Counted from the stretch's first letter, positions 8,869-17,884 are shown. The stretch is 64,000 bases of DNA from an uncultured Mobiluncus sp. (GCF_947254095.1 NZ_CAMYBV010000005.1:52913-116912), one strand, 5' to 3'. Translations and numbers: made by a program. The notes: a model not told the origin generated them from the letters alone.

Positions 8869-9921
8869 TCCTTTGCAGGTAACGCTAACAGTGTTCAGGT
8901 CGGCCCTGACCTGGACGAGAGCGGCTATGCATTCCGGGCTCACGGAATAATGGTTCCCGTCCAGGGAAACGTAATAATCCCGTCTTAGCCGGACTTCTTT
9001 GAACCAGCCACACTCTGGTTTCACGGGTGGTAACGACGCGAAATGAGCCAGTTCCTCTTGATACATTTCAGCAGGTATAGCATGTAACGTGGCATGCGTA
9101 CGACCGTTAGCTTTCACTATCCAATCATCGAGCTGCGCCTGTAAATCCTGCGGGGAAAGAAAATGCCGTCCTGGCATGAATGATGTTTCTGCGTACCTAT
9201 TAAACCGCTCGATAATCCCTTTGGATTCTGGGTCTCTGGGCGGGAGCTGTTTGAGCGTGGCTCCAAGTACTCCCATGAACCCGCTAACCCCTGCAGCGAG
9301 ATGATTACCACGCCCGATACCAGACTCGTTATCCCAAATGAATCGGCGTGGTACACCTCCAAAACGCTGCACTCCTTCCCACATACCCTGTAACAGGTCA
9401 GCAGTTGTACGTGTAGGTATCACCACGCATACCGTGTAACGTGAATACGCGCAGGCCATCACTAAAACCGGAACTAGACATTCCTGTCCGTCGTCCAACG
9501 GCACTTTGTACGGAGGGAACCACAAATCACACTGGATAGCGTCCCCGATATCCCATTCCAGCCGGTCTGCCGGATCAATAGGTAAGAACTCAGGACGTAT
9601 CAAAGCAACATGATGACGTAACAACCTCCCAGACCACGGCCAGCCAATCCGTTCCGCGATAACCGTTGCCGGCATACGCGGTGTTTCCTGGAGCAACGAG
9701 CGGACTCTGGTCTCGTAAGCATCAAAACACGAACCCCTCCCAGACCGTTGATAACGCGGCGGTGAATCCGCCCCAACAGCACGCGCCACCGTGTTACGCG
9801 CCAACCCCAAATCCCTAGCAATCTGCGCTTTCGGAACACCCGACCGCGCCAAAGACTGAATAACTTCCCAATCATGCAACGAAATCACACTCCTGATCTG
9901 ACAGAAGTGCTCGATTTTCAA
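8845..9921 (-). CDS. istA: IstA, IS21-family transposase, 3'-truncated
   Basis: A 358-residue product with an N-terminal helix-turn-helix (WEVIQSLARSGVPKAQIARDLG) and a DDE/integrase core: IQCDLWFPPY, RFIWDNESG and ESKGIIERFNRY. The last seven residues and the stop (8845-8868) are encoded by the inverted repeat of the inserted IS256-like element, so the natural C-terminus is lost. IstA cuts and joins IS21 ends and needs IstB, which is also broken here. The right terminus of the IS21 element lies about 35 bp upstream of the start. Confidence 0.88.
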   Translation of the reverse strand: MKIEHFCQIRSVISLHDWEVIQSLARSGVPKAQIARDLGLARNTVARAVGADSPPRYQRSGRGSCFDAYETRVRSLLQETPRMPATVIAERIGWPWSGRLLRHHVALIRPEFLPIDPADRLEWDIGDAIQCDLWFPPYKVPLDDGQECLVPVLVMACAYSRYTVCVVIPTRTTADLLQGMWEGVQRFGGVPRRFIWDNESGIGRGNHLAAGVSGFMGVLGATLKQLPPRDPESKGIIERFNRYAETSFMPGRHFLSPQDLQAQLDDWIVKANGRTHATLHAIPAEMYQEELAHFASLPPVKPECGWFKEVRLRRDYYVSLDGNHYSVSPECIAALVQVRADLNTVSVTCKGEGVKLFV

Positions 9922-9957
9922 ATGCCAAAACTGCTCAAATTTCAGATGCCACTAACA

Positions 9958-9962
9958 CTGAT
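9958..9962 (+). repeat. Target-site duplication, right copy (CTGAT)
   Basis: Identical to 6984-6988 and directly next to the right IS21 terminus. Confidence 0.85.
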
Positions 9963-10461
9963 AATCGGGTTACAGAAATACCCCGGCTGATAGACGAACA
10001 GCTGCAGCACATCACAGATCTTTTGAATCGAAATTTCATATCTGGGTTAGATGCCACAACCCGTGAATCCATCGCAATTACGACCCTGCGGATTTTGATT
10101 TTTGGAGTCTTAGACACCCGGGAGAAGTCCTGGTGGAGCACAAACTCCCGCGAAGCATTAGCTGAATATGCACAAGCGGTAATGGATTTCGCCCCTGGCT
10201 GCGAACAGGTGTTTTCTCGAACCGATACTGCACTATTGGACGCCATACTAAACCCATCCATATCGGTGGACATTATGTATTCCAGAGCGCAAGCCAGACG
10301 CAAGTTTTTCACCCCACAAGCTCTCATCCCGGCATATCCCAAAGGCTGGTGGCACAGGGAGGGACCACTCCGTTTTGACGTGGCCAGCTTCCTGGTGCGC
10401 TAGCACTCGACACAAACTGAGGGCACCGCGCGACCCACCGCACCGACCTTGTGCAGTCTGT

Positions 10462-11607
10462 CTACCAGCCCCTCCAGGAAGGCAGCCGCTCCAAAAGTGC
10501 GGGGTCACCGGCCACGGCAGCCTCGTAAACTTTCCGGTAGGACTCCCCGACGGTTTGGCTGGAGAAAGCCTCTCCGATACTGGCGGCAATAGCCTCGGCA
10601 CTAGGCGCGTCATCAGGGGTGGCAGTCAACAGTTCCGTCACCTCGTCCGCATAGACTTTCACATCATGGGTGGCGATAGCTCGCCCCACAAAGTCGCGCA
10701 TAAAATCTGGGTGGCCCCCCGCCGTGCCGACCACCACGGGACGGCCGTTCAGTATCGCTTCTGCGCAAGACACAAAGAAATTATCGCCATGAGTGGGACC
10801 AATAAACAAGTCTGCTGCCTGGAGTTCCGCTGAAACGCCCCCTTCCCCGGTATAGGGCAGAGGTCCGGTCAAACGCAGCGGCAGGCCGTGATTCGCCGCA
10901 TAATCACGCGCGGCTTCTTCCAAAGGTCCCTGACCCACCCAAGTCAGTTCCGCCCGACGCCCTCTGCGTTGCAGTTCCTCCACGACTTGCAGCGCAAAAA
11001 TCGGATCCTTGCGCTCCACCAGTCCCCCCACCGAAATCAGACGCCAGGGCTCTGGGGCAGGTAGATTTCGCGGAGTAAGGTCAGGCACCGGCTCCACTAC
11101 GCAAGGCACTTCTACCGTGGAGCGATGCCGATATTGGCGGATAGGCTGGGACAGATAGGGGCAAACGGTAGTGACAATGTCCGGAAGTTTCTCCAGCCGA
11201 AAAATGACTTTTCGAGCCTGCCGCAGCAGTGGTGTCAAGGAGTCAGGGTTCGTCAGCCCGGACCAGTGCTCGGTGTGCACCCACGGAACCTGGGGGTGCG
11301 CCAAAGCTGTAGGCAACAGGGTGGACATCGCCATCGAGTGAATCACGTCGGCGTCCCCCACTGAGTTGCGCAGGTGACGTGAGACTGACACTGCCGAAAG
11401 CGGGTTGAGTGGCTGGAACGCAATTCGCAACCCCGCGATGCCTTCGTATTGGAAACGTTGCGGGGAACCTCGGTAATCCGCATCCAGATGAACGACTCGC
11501 ACTTGGTTCCCGGCAGATGCAATCGCATGTAAATCCTTCACCACAAAAGCACCACTGGAGGGACGCTTCTGATGAGGAAACCAGGTAGTTACAGCCAAAA
11601 CACGCAC
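10462..11607 (-). CDS. Glycosyltransferase family 4, 381 aa
   Basis: A GT-B enzyme. The N-terminal domain begins MRVLAVTTWFPHQKRPSSGAF, an acceptor-side opening common in GT4 enzymes. The inter-domain start is RLISVGGLVERKDP near residue 200, and the donor site region SCAEAILNGRPVVVGTAGG near 305 contains the family E residue. It should add a sugar in the cytoplasm to the lipid-linked polymer unit. The GTG start has no ribosome site. A -10-like TAGACT lies 6 nt upstream, so the mRNA is probably leaderless. It is divergent from the damaged GT gene at 11689 and converges with the GT2 pseudogene. Confidence 0.88.
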   Translation of the reverse strand: MRVLAVTTWFPHQKRPSSGAFVVKDLHAIASAGNQVRVVHLDADYRGSPQRFQYEGIAGLRIAFQPLNPLSAVSVSRHLRNSVGDADVIHSMAMSTLLPTALAHPQVPWVHTEHWSGLTNPDSLTPLLRQARKVIFRLEKLPDIVTTVCPYLSQPIRQYRHRSTVEVPCVVEPVPDLTPRNLPAPEPWRLISVGGLVERKDPIFALQVVEELQRRGRRAELTWVGQGPLEEAARDYAANHGLPLRLTGPLPYTGEGGVSAELQAADLFIGPTHGDNFFVSCAEAILNGRPVVVGTAGGHPDFMRDFVGRAIATHDVKVYADEVTELLTATPDDAPSAEAIAASIGEAFSSQTVGESYRKVYEAAVAGDPALLERLPSWRGW

Positions 11608-11613
11608 CTGACC

Positions 11614-11619
11614 AGTCTA
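11614..11619 (-). promoter_or_regulatory. -10 box of leaderless promoter for GT4 gene
   Basis: TAGACT on the minus strand lies exactly 6 nt before GTG 11607, with no purine-rich ribosome site between. The initiation point would fall at or next to the start codon. Confidence 0.5.
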
Positions 11620-11676
11620 CACTGACCCACACTCACCGTGATATCTAAGTATCGAGCACCGACTGGCTTTTCCCCC

Positions 11677-11682
11677 TAAAAT
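11677..11682 (+). promoter_or_regulatory. -10 box of leaderless promoter for damaged GT gene
   Basis: TAAAAT lies 6 nt before ATG 11689. The AGGGG that follows is too close to the ATG to be a normal ribosome site. Confidence 0.5.
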
Positions 11683-11688
11683 AGGGGT

Positions 11689-12681
11689 ATGAGCAGCGCT
11701 GATTCCCCTCGAGTCCTGCACTTCAATGATTGTGCTAACGTCAGGCAGTCCCTGGTCCGCGCTGCCCGGCAGCAGGGTTGAGATTGGGATTATCTTCCGC
11801 CCGCCTTGGTGCGTCCCCAGGTCAACCCCGGATTCGGCTGGTCACGATTGGCTTGGACCCCGTATTTTTTCCGCCGCTGATCCCACCTGAGACGAACGGA
11901 TGTGGTGCACGTTCACTACGCCACTTCTGTGCCGCTGATTCAGCAGTCTCCCCTCCCGCAGCGTCCTTACTTTCTGCACCTGCACGGCAGTGATATTCGC
12001 CGCCGCTGGAAAGAAAAACCGTACCATGACCAGGTACAGCGTGCCATCGACGAAGCTCAAGGAGTTTTTTACACAAACCTGGACACCATCGAAGAAGCCA
12101 CCACCGCACGTGGCGACGCGGAATATATGCCAGCTTTCGTCCAGACTGAGTTCCTGCCGAAGTGGCAGCTAGAGCATAATGCCCCGAAAATTATTTTCAC
12201 CTCGCGCTGGGATGACGACAAAGGCATTGAAAAACAACTGCAAGTCGTGAGCGAACTGCGCCGGGCTTTCCCTCAGATTCCCTTGGAAGGCTTAGATTGG
12301 GATTACGGCGCCGGCGCGGCGAAGTCTCTGGGCGTGCAGCTGCAACCAAAGATGAAATATGCGGATTACTTGCAGTGGCTTGCCGGCGGGACCCTCGCTA
12401 TCGGTCAAGCCAACCGCATTCTCGCCGTCTCTGAATTTGAGGCTATGGCTATCGGCTTGCCCTTGGCAGCGCTCGGTTCCCGGATTCCTCGCCCAGATGA
12501 CGGCAGCAGCTCTCCCGTTATCGAGGGGGACTTGGAAACCGTTATGGCGGGAATTGCTCAGGCTTTGCAAGATCCTCCGGCGATGGCTGCCGCCCTGGGG
12601 GGCAAAGACTGGGTGTATAGTCACCACCAGGCTTCGCCTTATGCTGTTCACCTGGAGAAACTCTACCGCGACGCTATCTGA
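11689..12681 (+). pseudogene. GT4-like glycosyltransferase with two in-frame TGA codons
   Basis: One frame from ATG 11689 encodes MSSADSPRVLHFNDCANV..., a normal GT4 opening, and runs to 12681 (330 codons), but it holds TGA at 11779-11781 and 11878-11880. Both fall where Trp would fit: QQG-stop-DWDYLPP and FRR-stop-SHLRRTD. A G-to-A change in TGG explains each. After the second stop the frame is intact (VVHVHYATSVP, FLHLHGSDIRRRW, KIIFTSRWDDDKGIEKQL). The 259-residue remainder could start at GTG 11902 but would lack the first strands of the acceptor domain. TGA is a normal stop elsewhere in the window, so this is best read as a decaying gene. Confidence 0.8.
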
Positions 12682-12721
12682 GCTGACGCTGTCTGTACCA
12701 GGGATAAACGGGTTCGATTCT

Positions 12722-14086
12722 TTAAGCGTCAGTCGCCAGTTTCGCGTTGGCAAAAGCCGCGGTCGCATCGCTGTATGCGCTGGCGCCGCCACCGACTCGC
12801 AGGTAGCGTGCGGCGGGGAAACGCGAGGGCGTGAGGATACCACGGCCGTCAAAAATCGCTTTTGCTCCGGGCAAGTCCGCTGCGGACAGTTGCCGGTATG
12901 TGGCGTGATCAGCCTGCAGGATGGCGGCTTCGACCGGCTCGCCCAGGTGATAAGGCTCCCAGCCAAACCCGCGCAGCTCCTCGTCACTGAACATCGGGTC
13001 GTGTACCACCACGTGTGCCCCACGCTGCGAAAGCTCCGCGACAGTAGCAAACACGCCGGAAAACGCGGTTTCTTTGACGCCGCCGCGATAGGCCGCACCC
13101 AGCACCACCACGGTAGCTCCCGAAAGCGCCGTACCCCGCTCGCCCAGGGCTTGTGAAAGACGTTCCACCACATAAGCCGGCATTTCCGAGTTGGCCACCC
13201 GGGCGGAGCGCACCACCGTTGCTTCAGGGTCGGTCGAGAGGTAAAGCCGGGGATAGACCGGAATACAGTGCCCGCCCACGGCGATACCGGGACGGTGAAT
13301 GTGGGAATACGGCTGAGAGTTGCAGGCGTTGATGACCTTCATCACATCAATCCCGGCGCTGTCGGCGAAACGCGCGAACTGGTTGGCCAGCCCAATGTTC
13401 ACATCCCGGTAGGTCGTTTCCGCCAGTTTCGCCATCTCGGCCGCTTCAGCACTGCCCATATCCCACACGCCGTTGGGTTGCGGCAGGTCGGTACGCTCGT
13501 CAAAATCCAATACTGCGCGATAGAACTCGATACCGCGCCGGGTGCCTTCCGCGCTCAGTCCACCCACGAGTTTCGGGTAACGACGCAGGTCAGCATACAC
13601 TCTCCCGGTCAACACGCGTTCGGGGGAAAACACCATCCAAAAGTCCTGACTCTCGCGCAGACCGGAGAGTTTTTCGAGCATCGGCTGGAAACGGTGACGG
13701 GTCGTGCCCACCGGCAGGGTCGTTTCGTAGCTAACCAGCGTGCCGGCGGTGAGGTTTTCTCCCACCGAAGTCGTGGCCGCGTCCATAATCGTGAGGTCTG
13801 GCTCCCAGGTCTGGTCGTTGACAAACAGCGGCACTACGATGACCACTGCATCAGCTCCGGGAATCGCCTCGGCATAGTCCGTGGTGGCGTGCAGCTGCCC
13901 GGTCGAAACCAGCTTGGCCAGGTATTCGCCAAGGTGAGCTTCCCCTGGAAACGGCTCTGTCCCGCTGTTGATGGCCTCAACCGTGTGGGGATTGATGTCT
14001 ACCCCCACGACCTGATGACCCTTTGACGCGTATTGCGTCGCCAACGGCAGGCCAATCTTTCCCATTCCCACAACAGCGATTTTCAC
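12722..14086 (-). CDS. UDP-HexNAc 6-dehydrogenase (WbpA/WecC type)
   Basis: A 454-residue NAD-dependent nucleotide-sugar dehydrogenase. The GTG start at 14086 follows AGGAAAGGAAA and gives VKIAVVGMGKIGLPLA, with the GxGxxG NAD site at the N-terminus. FSPERVLTG lies near 153-161, and GGHCIPVYP holds the catalytic Cys (about residue 274). The C-terminal GAAYRGGVKETAFSG region is the nucleotide-binding domain. Family role: two-step oxidation of a UDP-HexNAc C6 to a uronic acid. With the WbpI, WbpB, WbpE and WbpD relatives that follow, UDP-GlcNAc to UDP-GlcNAcA is the likeliest reaction. A UDP-ManNAc substrate is the alternative. Confidence 0.9.
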   Translation of the reverse strand: MKIAVVGMGKIGLPLATQYASKGHQVVGVDINPHTVEAINSGTEPFPGEAHLGEYLAKLVSTGQLHATTDYAEAIPGADAVVIVVPLFVNDQTWEPDLTIMDAATTSVGENLTAGTLVSYETTLPVGTTRHRFQPMLEKLSGLRESQDFWMVFSPERVLTGRVYADLRRYPKLVGGLSAEGTRRGIEFYRAVLDFDERTDLPQPNGVWDMGSAEAAEMAKLAETTYRDVNIGLANQFARFADSAGIDVMKVINACNSQPYSHIHRPGIAVGGHCIPVYPRLYLSTDPEATVVRSARVANSEMPAYVVERLSQALGERGTALSGATVVVLGAAYRGGVKETAFSGVFATVAELSQRGAHVVVHDPMFSDEELRGFGWEPYHLGEPVEAAILQADHATYRQLSAADLPGAKAIFDGRGILTPSRFPAARYLRVGGGASAYSDATAAFANAKLATDA

Positions 14087-14256
14087 GGCGTTTCCTTTCC
14101 TTCGCAACGCTTACGTGGTACCTGTGCGGCATGGTAGCGCGAACTCGGCACCATCTGTCCACGGTTGATTCTACGCTAGACTGACGCTAGGTGTGCTGAG
14201 CTTCCCGCGTGCCCGGCTGGTTCACCGGTGTGCCAAACCGGGTTTTGGCGCATAAA

Positions 14257-15333
14257 TTAGCCCTGAGCTGCGTGTTCTACCAGGACTTGCACGACTTCAC
14301 GCGCGGCGGCACCAGTTCCGTAGGGGGTGGCGGTGGTTGGCTCCGGCAGGGGCCGGGTCGCCGCCTGGACCAGCGAGGCTGGTTCAGCCAACTGGTTCCA
14401 GCCCAGCTCAACTGTCTCTACCCACTCGGTTTGCGGTCGCACCGTGGTAGTGGGAACCCGTAGCAAAAATGCTTCCTTTTGTAGCCCCCCGGAATCCGTG
14501 ACGATGTGGCGAGCCTGCAGCGCCGCCGCCACCAGCTGCGGATATGCCAGTGGTTCGTGCAGGCGAATGGCTCCGCGCGCCAGGTTCACGCCCGCCACCT
14601 CCGCTTTGGCGCGCAAGCGCGGGTGGGCTAGCAGCACGACCGGGAACGGCAGCGCCGCGAGAGCCGCCACCACGGCCTCGAGACGGCTCGGATCGTCAGT
14701 ATTTTCGGCTCGGTGAATGGTGGCTAGGGCGTATTGCGCAGGCTCCAAGCCGAGTTCGGCGGGGATAGGGTTCGCAATCTGCCCGGATTGAACCCGGTCG
14801 CGAATCGTAAACAGTACGTCAGTCATCACGTCCCCGACCAGGACCGAGCGACCCTCCAGGCCTTCGTCTGCCAGGTGGCGCATCGCGACCTGGGTGGGTG
14901 CCAGCAGTAAATCCGCGGCGTGGTCGGTGAGCACCCGGTTGATTTCTTCGGGCATATCCCGATTAAAGGAACGTAGCCCGGCCTCCAGGTGCGCGACCCG
15001 CTGGTGAATCTTCACCGCTGCGAGCGCCCCAGCCAGCGTCGAGTTCGTGTCCCCGTAAACCAGCACCCAGTCCGGCTGTGCCTCGGCAATGACCGGTTCC
15101 AGCTCAGCCAGCATCCGCCCGGTTTGCACCCCGTGACTGGCACTGCCCACGTTGAGATGTACGTCGGGACGCGGAATCCCTAGGTCTTTAAAGAACACTT
15201 CGGACAGCATCGGGTCGTAGTGCTGGCCGGTATGGACAATGAGATGTTCCACCGACGCCTCGGCGCACGCTTTCGCAATCGGTGCCAGTTTCACAAACTG
15301 GGGGCGCGCCCCCACAATCGACATGATTTTCAT
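14257..15333 (-). CDS. UDP-GlcNAc 2-epimerase family (WecB/WbpI type)
   Basis: A 358-residue non-hydrolysing 2-epimerase with the full motif set: GARPQFVKLAPIAKA, HTGQHYDPMLSEVFF, VYGDTNSTLAGALAA, HLEAGLRSFNRDMPEEINR and TDSGGLQKEAFLL. It inverts C2 of a UDP-GlcNAc-type sugar in the cytoplasm. In this cluster the WbpI role is likely: conversion of UDP-GlcNAc(3NAc)A to UDP-ManNAc(3NAc)A. Ordinary UDP-GlcNAc to UDP-ManNAc cannot be excluded. A weak -10-like TAAGTT lies 6 nt before the ATG, so it may have its own leaderless promoter. Confidence 0.92.
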   Translation of the reverse strand: MKIMSIVGARPQFVKLAPIAKACAEASVEHLIVHTGQHYDPMLSEVFFKDLGIPRPDVHLNVGSASHGVQTGRMLAELEPVIAEAQPDWVLVYGDTNSTLAGALAAVKIHQRVAHLEAGLRSFNRDMPEEINRVLTDHAADLLLAPTQVAMRHLADEGLEGRSVLVGDVMTDVLFTIRDRVQSGQIANPIPAELGLEPAQYALATIHRAENTDDPSRLEAVVAALAALPFPVVLLAHPRLRAKAEVAGVNLARGAIRLHEPLAYPQLVAAALQARHIVTDSGGLQKEAFLLRVPTTTVRPQTEWVETVELGWNQLAEPASLVQAATRPLPEPTTATPYGTGAAAREVVQVLVEHAAQG

Positions 15334-15407
15334 GTCTCTAACTTACCAAGACCGGGCGCCTGTACCTAGGCGCGAAGCTGGTGAACCCACGAAAGCGACG
15401 CCGGACT

Positions 15408-16610
15408 CTAGTGACGTATCTGCGCCAAAACGACCCGAGCCGCGTTCTGGCCGGTCAAACGCAACGAACGGTGCTCTTCCACCCATTTGCGCGTCTCATC
15501 GGTCCGCAACCGACCCTCTAAAACGCTGGTCAGAGCCATTTTCAGGACTTCGCGGTCATAAGGCAGGGTCAAACCTAACCGGTTTTCGGTAATGTCCGCG
15601 CCGGCCGGCCCCCCGCCCACGTAAATGACCGGAGCGCCGCAAGCCAGCCCCGCCAACACCTTGGTCGGGTAGGCGAAATCATAGCCCCGCCCCGGTTTGA
15701 TACTGACCAGGCAAGCCCGCGCCTGACGCTGCCACGCCGCAGCCTCAACCGGGGACACCTGATCAAACAGGATTCGCCCCGGCTCCAAGCGCTGGGCAAT
15801 ATCGCGCATCGCCGCGAAAGAACTACCCTGCCCCAGGAACAGTAGGCGAGCGCGGGGAAACTTCGGGGCAACTTCGGCAAACGCCTGGGCAAAAATTTCT
15901 GCCCCCTGCCACTCCGAAGCCGTCCCGGCATAAACCAACCAATCCGCCTGTGCGACCTCATCGGCACTCAACCCCGCCACCGGCTGCGGGGCGGGACCGA
16001 GCGCGGTAAACACCTCGGTATCTATCCCGTTTTCCACCACCGCCACCCGCCGGGCTCCCAGCTCCTGACAACGGGATGCCACCTGGTCAGACACGGCAAT
16101 GACCGTGGCGGCACCGCGCAGCGCGAAACGTTCCATCCCTCGCAGCGCCCGCACCACCCAGGCCGGGGCGCTCGTCTGAGCCGCATCTGACCAAATATCG
16201 GCCGCGTAATACACGTAAGGACGGCGTTTCCAAGCTGCCAAAACGCGCAGCATTGCCCCGGTAGTCGGCGGCGGCTCGCTGACATAGACCCTGGGGCTCG
16301 GGGCGAACAGGAGCCGGAAAAACGCGGGAATGTCAAAGCTCATATAAGGCAGGTAGCCGCGAATGTACCCGGTTTCGTCACGTTTGGCCTGGACTCGTTG
16401 GATGTGCAAAAGGTTCCCCGCGCCGGTTTGCGCCTCAACTTGCGCCCGCGCGTCGCGGTCAGTGCCGGGGGCGGGAATCGTGGTCAGCACGCTTACGGCG
16501 GCACGTTGTTCTAGCAGGGCTTTCACCAGGGCTTCGAGCCGGAACGAAGCCGCGGCCGGCTCCGGGGCAAAAATCCGGGAAACCACGGTGACATCAGGAC
16601 GTGCGCGCAT
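15408..16610 (-). CDS. Glycosyltransferase family 4, 400 aa
   Basis: Opens with VTVVSRIFAPEPAAASFRLEALVKAL, the typical start of WbuB/GT4-like enzymes that act on uronic or amino sugars. The inter-domain region WLVYAGTASEWQGAEIFAQA lies near residue 225, and LLFLGQGSS near 260. The expected donor-binding Glu helix is modified (LVSIKPGRGYDFAYPTKVLAGLACGAPVIYVG), as in GT4 enzymes whose C-domain reads PTK. It sits inside the diacetamido-uronate cluster and may transfer that sugar. The start has GGAG 3 nt before the ATG and also AAGAAT 6 nt before it, so the initiation mode is unclear. Confidence 0.87.
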   Translation of the reverse strand: MRARPDVTVVSRIFAPEPAAASFRLEALVKALLEQRAAVSVLTTIPAPGTDRDARAQVEAQTGAGNLLHIQRVQAKRDETGYIRGYLPYMSFDIPAFFRLLFAPSPRVYVSEPPPTTGAMLRVLAAWKRRPYVYYAADIWSDAAQTSAPAWVVRALRGMERFALRGAATVIAVSDQVASRCQELGARRVAVVENGIDTEVFTALGPAPQPVAGLSADEVAQADWLVYAGTASEWQGAEIFAQAFAEVAPKFPRARLLFLGQGSSFAAMRDIAQRLEPGRILFDQVSPVEAAAWQRQARACLVSIKPGRGYDFAYPTKVLAGLACGAPVIYVGGGPAGADITENRLGLTLPYDREVLKMALTSVLEGRLRTDETRKWVEEHRSLRLTGQNAARVVLAQIRH

Positions 16611-16718
16611 AGCTCCATTCTTTCCAAGTTTTTCCGGTCACGAGGGCGGATTGGCCGCGTTTTTCGGTGTGCCAGGGTGGTTCGTAAAACCTATTGTGTT
16701 GCTTCGGTATGCCAGATA

Positions 16719-16765
16719 TGACACCGCGAGGCTTTTTCGGGTTTGGTGACGAAAAGGGGGTGTCA
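16719..16765 (-). terminator. Hairpin after the WbpB-type gene
   Basis: Inverted arms TGACACC/GGTGTCA (16719-16725, 16759-16765) and CTTTTTCG/CGAAAAG inside them form an interrupted stem downstream of the oxidoreductase stop. There is no clear U-run, so it may be a weak terminator or mRNA-stabilising hairpin. Confidence 0.35.
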
Positions 16766-16786
16766 AGGCGCTTTCGAGTCGCGGCT

Positions 16787-17773
16787 CTAGAGGTCGACCG
16801 TTTGTCCCGTGTCTCGCGACTGAATCATCGCCTCTAACACTCTGAGGGTCTGCAGCGCGTCCGTGAGCGGCACGATTCGGCTGGCGTCCCCATTCAGGGC
16901 GGCGACAAAGTTTTCGTGCTCGACCCGCAGCGGTTCGCGCTGGTCCAAGGCGTACTGGGTCACTTTCCCGACGCTGACCCCGCGAACGTTCGCCACCTGG
17001 TCCCATTCCACAGCTTTGGTGCCATTTTCATAGAACGTCAAAGTGGAGTTCATCGTGTCCGCGACCAGCGCGCCCTTTTCGCCGGTGACGGTGGTCAGGC
17101 GCTCCTTGAAAGGACTGAACCAGTTGACGATGTGGTTCACCAGCACCCCGTTTTCCAGAACCCCGGTGGCGAATAGCAAATCTTCGTGTTCGCGCCCAGA
17201 TTTGCGAGCCGTCCGGGCGGACACGGATTGGTAGCGCGAACCCGCAATCCACGCGGTCAAATCCACGTCATGAGTCGCCAGGTCCTTGATGACCCCCACG
17301 TCAGAAATTCGGGCCGGGAACGGGCCTTGGCGCCGCGTAGCAATCTGGAACACTTCCCCGAGCTCGCCGGCGGCAACCCGCTTTTGCAGTTCGATTAACG
17401 CCGGGTTGCAGCGTTCCACGTAGCCGGCGGCACCCACCAGGTTGGCCCGTTGGAAAGCGCTCACGATTTGCTCGCCTTCCGCAACCGTGCGGGCCAGGGG
17501 CTTTTCGATGAGAGCCGGGACACCCGCGGCGGCCAGCTGCAGCGCCACTTCCAGGTGAAAAGCCGTGGGCACTGCCACGACCGCCGCCTCGATTCCGGTG
17601 GCAATGAGAGATTCCACATTCGGCAGGACTTCCAAGTCTCCGGCCACGCCGAACTTGTCGCCGGCCGGATCCGCTACGGCGACGAGGGTTTCGCCGGGGG
17701 TTTCGCGGACGTTGCGGACGTGGTGGCGACCCATGCTACCAATACCGATTACTCCAACACGTATTTCTTTCAT
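16787..17773 (-). CDS. Gfo/Idh/MocA oxidoreductase (WbpB type)
   Basis: A 328-residue NAD-binding oxidoreductase: VGVIGIGSMGRHHVRNVRE at the N-terminus (GxGxxG) and ALIEKPLARTVAEGE with the family EKP motif near residue 90. TRRQGPFPARISDVGVIKD and LATHDVDLTAW supply the catalytic region. In the WbpABEDI pathway this enzyme oxidises C3 of UDP-GlcNAcA, recycling NAD, and feeds the aminotransferase encoded next upstream. The start follows AGGAAAG. It lies between the aminotransferase and a GT4 gene, all on one strand. Confidence 0.9.
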   Translation of the reverse strand: MKEIRVGVIGIGSMGRHHVRNVRETPGETLVAVADPAGDKFGVAGDLEVLPNVESLIATGIEAAVVAVPTAFHLEVALQLAAAGVPALIEKPLARTVAEGEQIVSAFQRANLVGAAGYVERCNPALIELQKRVAAGELGEVFQIATRRQGPFPARISDVGVIKDLATHDVDLTAWIAGSRYQSVSARTARKSGREHEDLLFATGVLENGVLVNHIVNWFSPFKERLTTVTGEKGALVADTMNSTLTFYENGTKAVEWDQVANVRGVSVGKVTQYALDQREPLRVEHENFVAALNGDASRIVPLTDALQTLRVLEAMIQSRDTGQTVDL

Positions 17774-17884
17774 GACTTTCCTATCTGCTTTGAGTTCCGG
17801 CTAAAACGGTCCCCCGGACCGTTTCTAAACGCCTCCAGACCAACACGCGGCGCCCCCATTATCGCACCGGCGCCACGCTGGAAT

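Larger units (their letters stand above)
6989..9957 (-). mobile_element. IS21-family element, interrupted by an IS256-family element
   Basis: The ends are inverted: TGTCGGTGGCA at 6989 and, read from 9957 on the other strand, TGTTAGTGGCA. Each end carries two further internal repeats of the kind TTTGAGCAGTTTTGGC, which is the multiple terminal-repeat layout of IS21 elements. It encodes istA and istB in that order on the minus strand. A 5-bp duplication CTGAT flanks it. The coding middle (3' end of istA, 5' half of istB) has been replaced by an IS256-like element, so the IS21 element is defective. Confidence 0.88.
6744..10403 (+). pseudogene. GT2 glycosyltransferase remnant, truncated and split by insertion
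   Basis: Bases 6744-6988 and 9963-10403 together encode the last ~227 residues of a GT2 enzyme closely related to the product of 3640-4698. The frame is restored exactly when the insertion 6989-9957 and one 5-bp target duplication are removed: ...YLVGEDAD joins NRVTEIPRLIDEQLQHITDLL, matching YLVGEDAKTRVTT...ELQHITDLL in the intact copy. The 5' third, with the nucleotide-binding start and acidic motif, is missing, so the copy was already non-functional or chimeric before the insertion. The 3' end LRFDVASFLVR is identical to the intact copy. Confidence 0.9.

Noticed and set aside
11683..11687. AGGGG as a ribosome site for ATG 11689
   Set aside because: It ends one base before the ATG, too close. 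The -10-like TAAAAT 6 nt upstream explains the start better as leaderless.
11779..11880. TGA codons read as selenocysteine or as Trp by a changed code
   Set aside because: TGA ends many genes in the window (for example purE and the dmsB-type gene), the sites suit Trp rather than Cys, and no selenocysteine element is evident.
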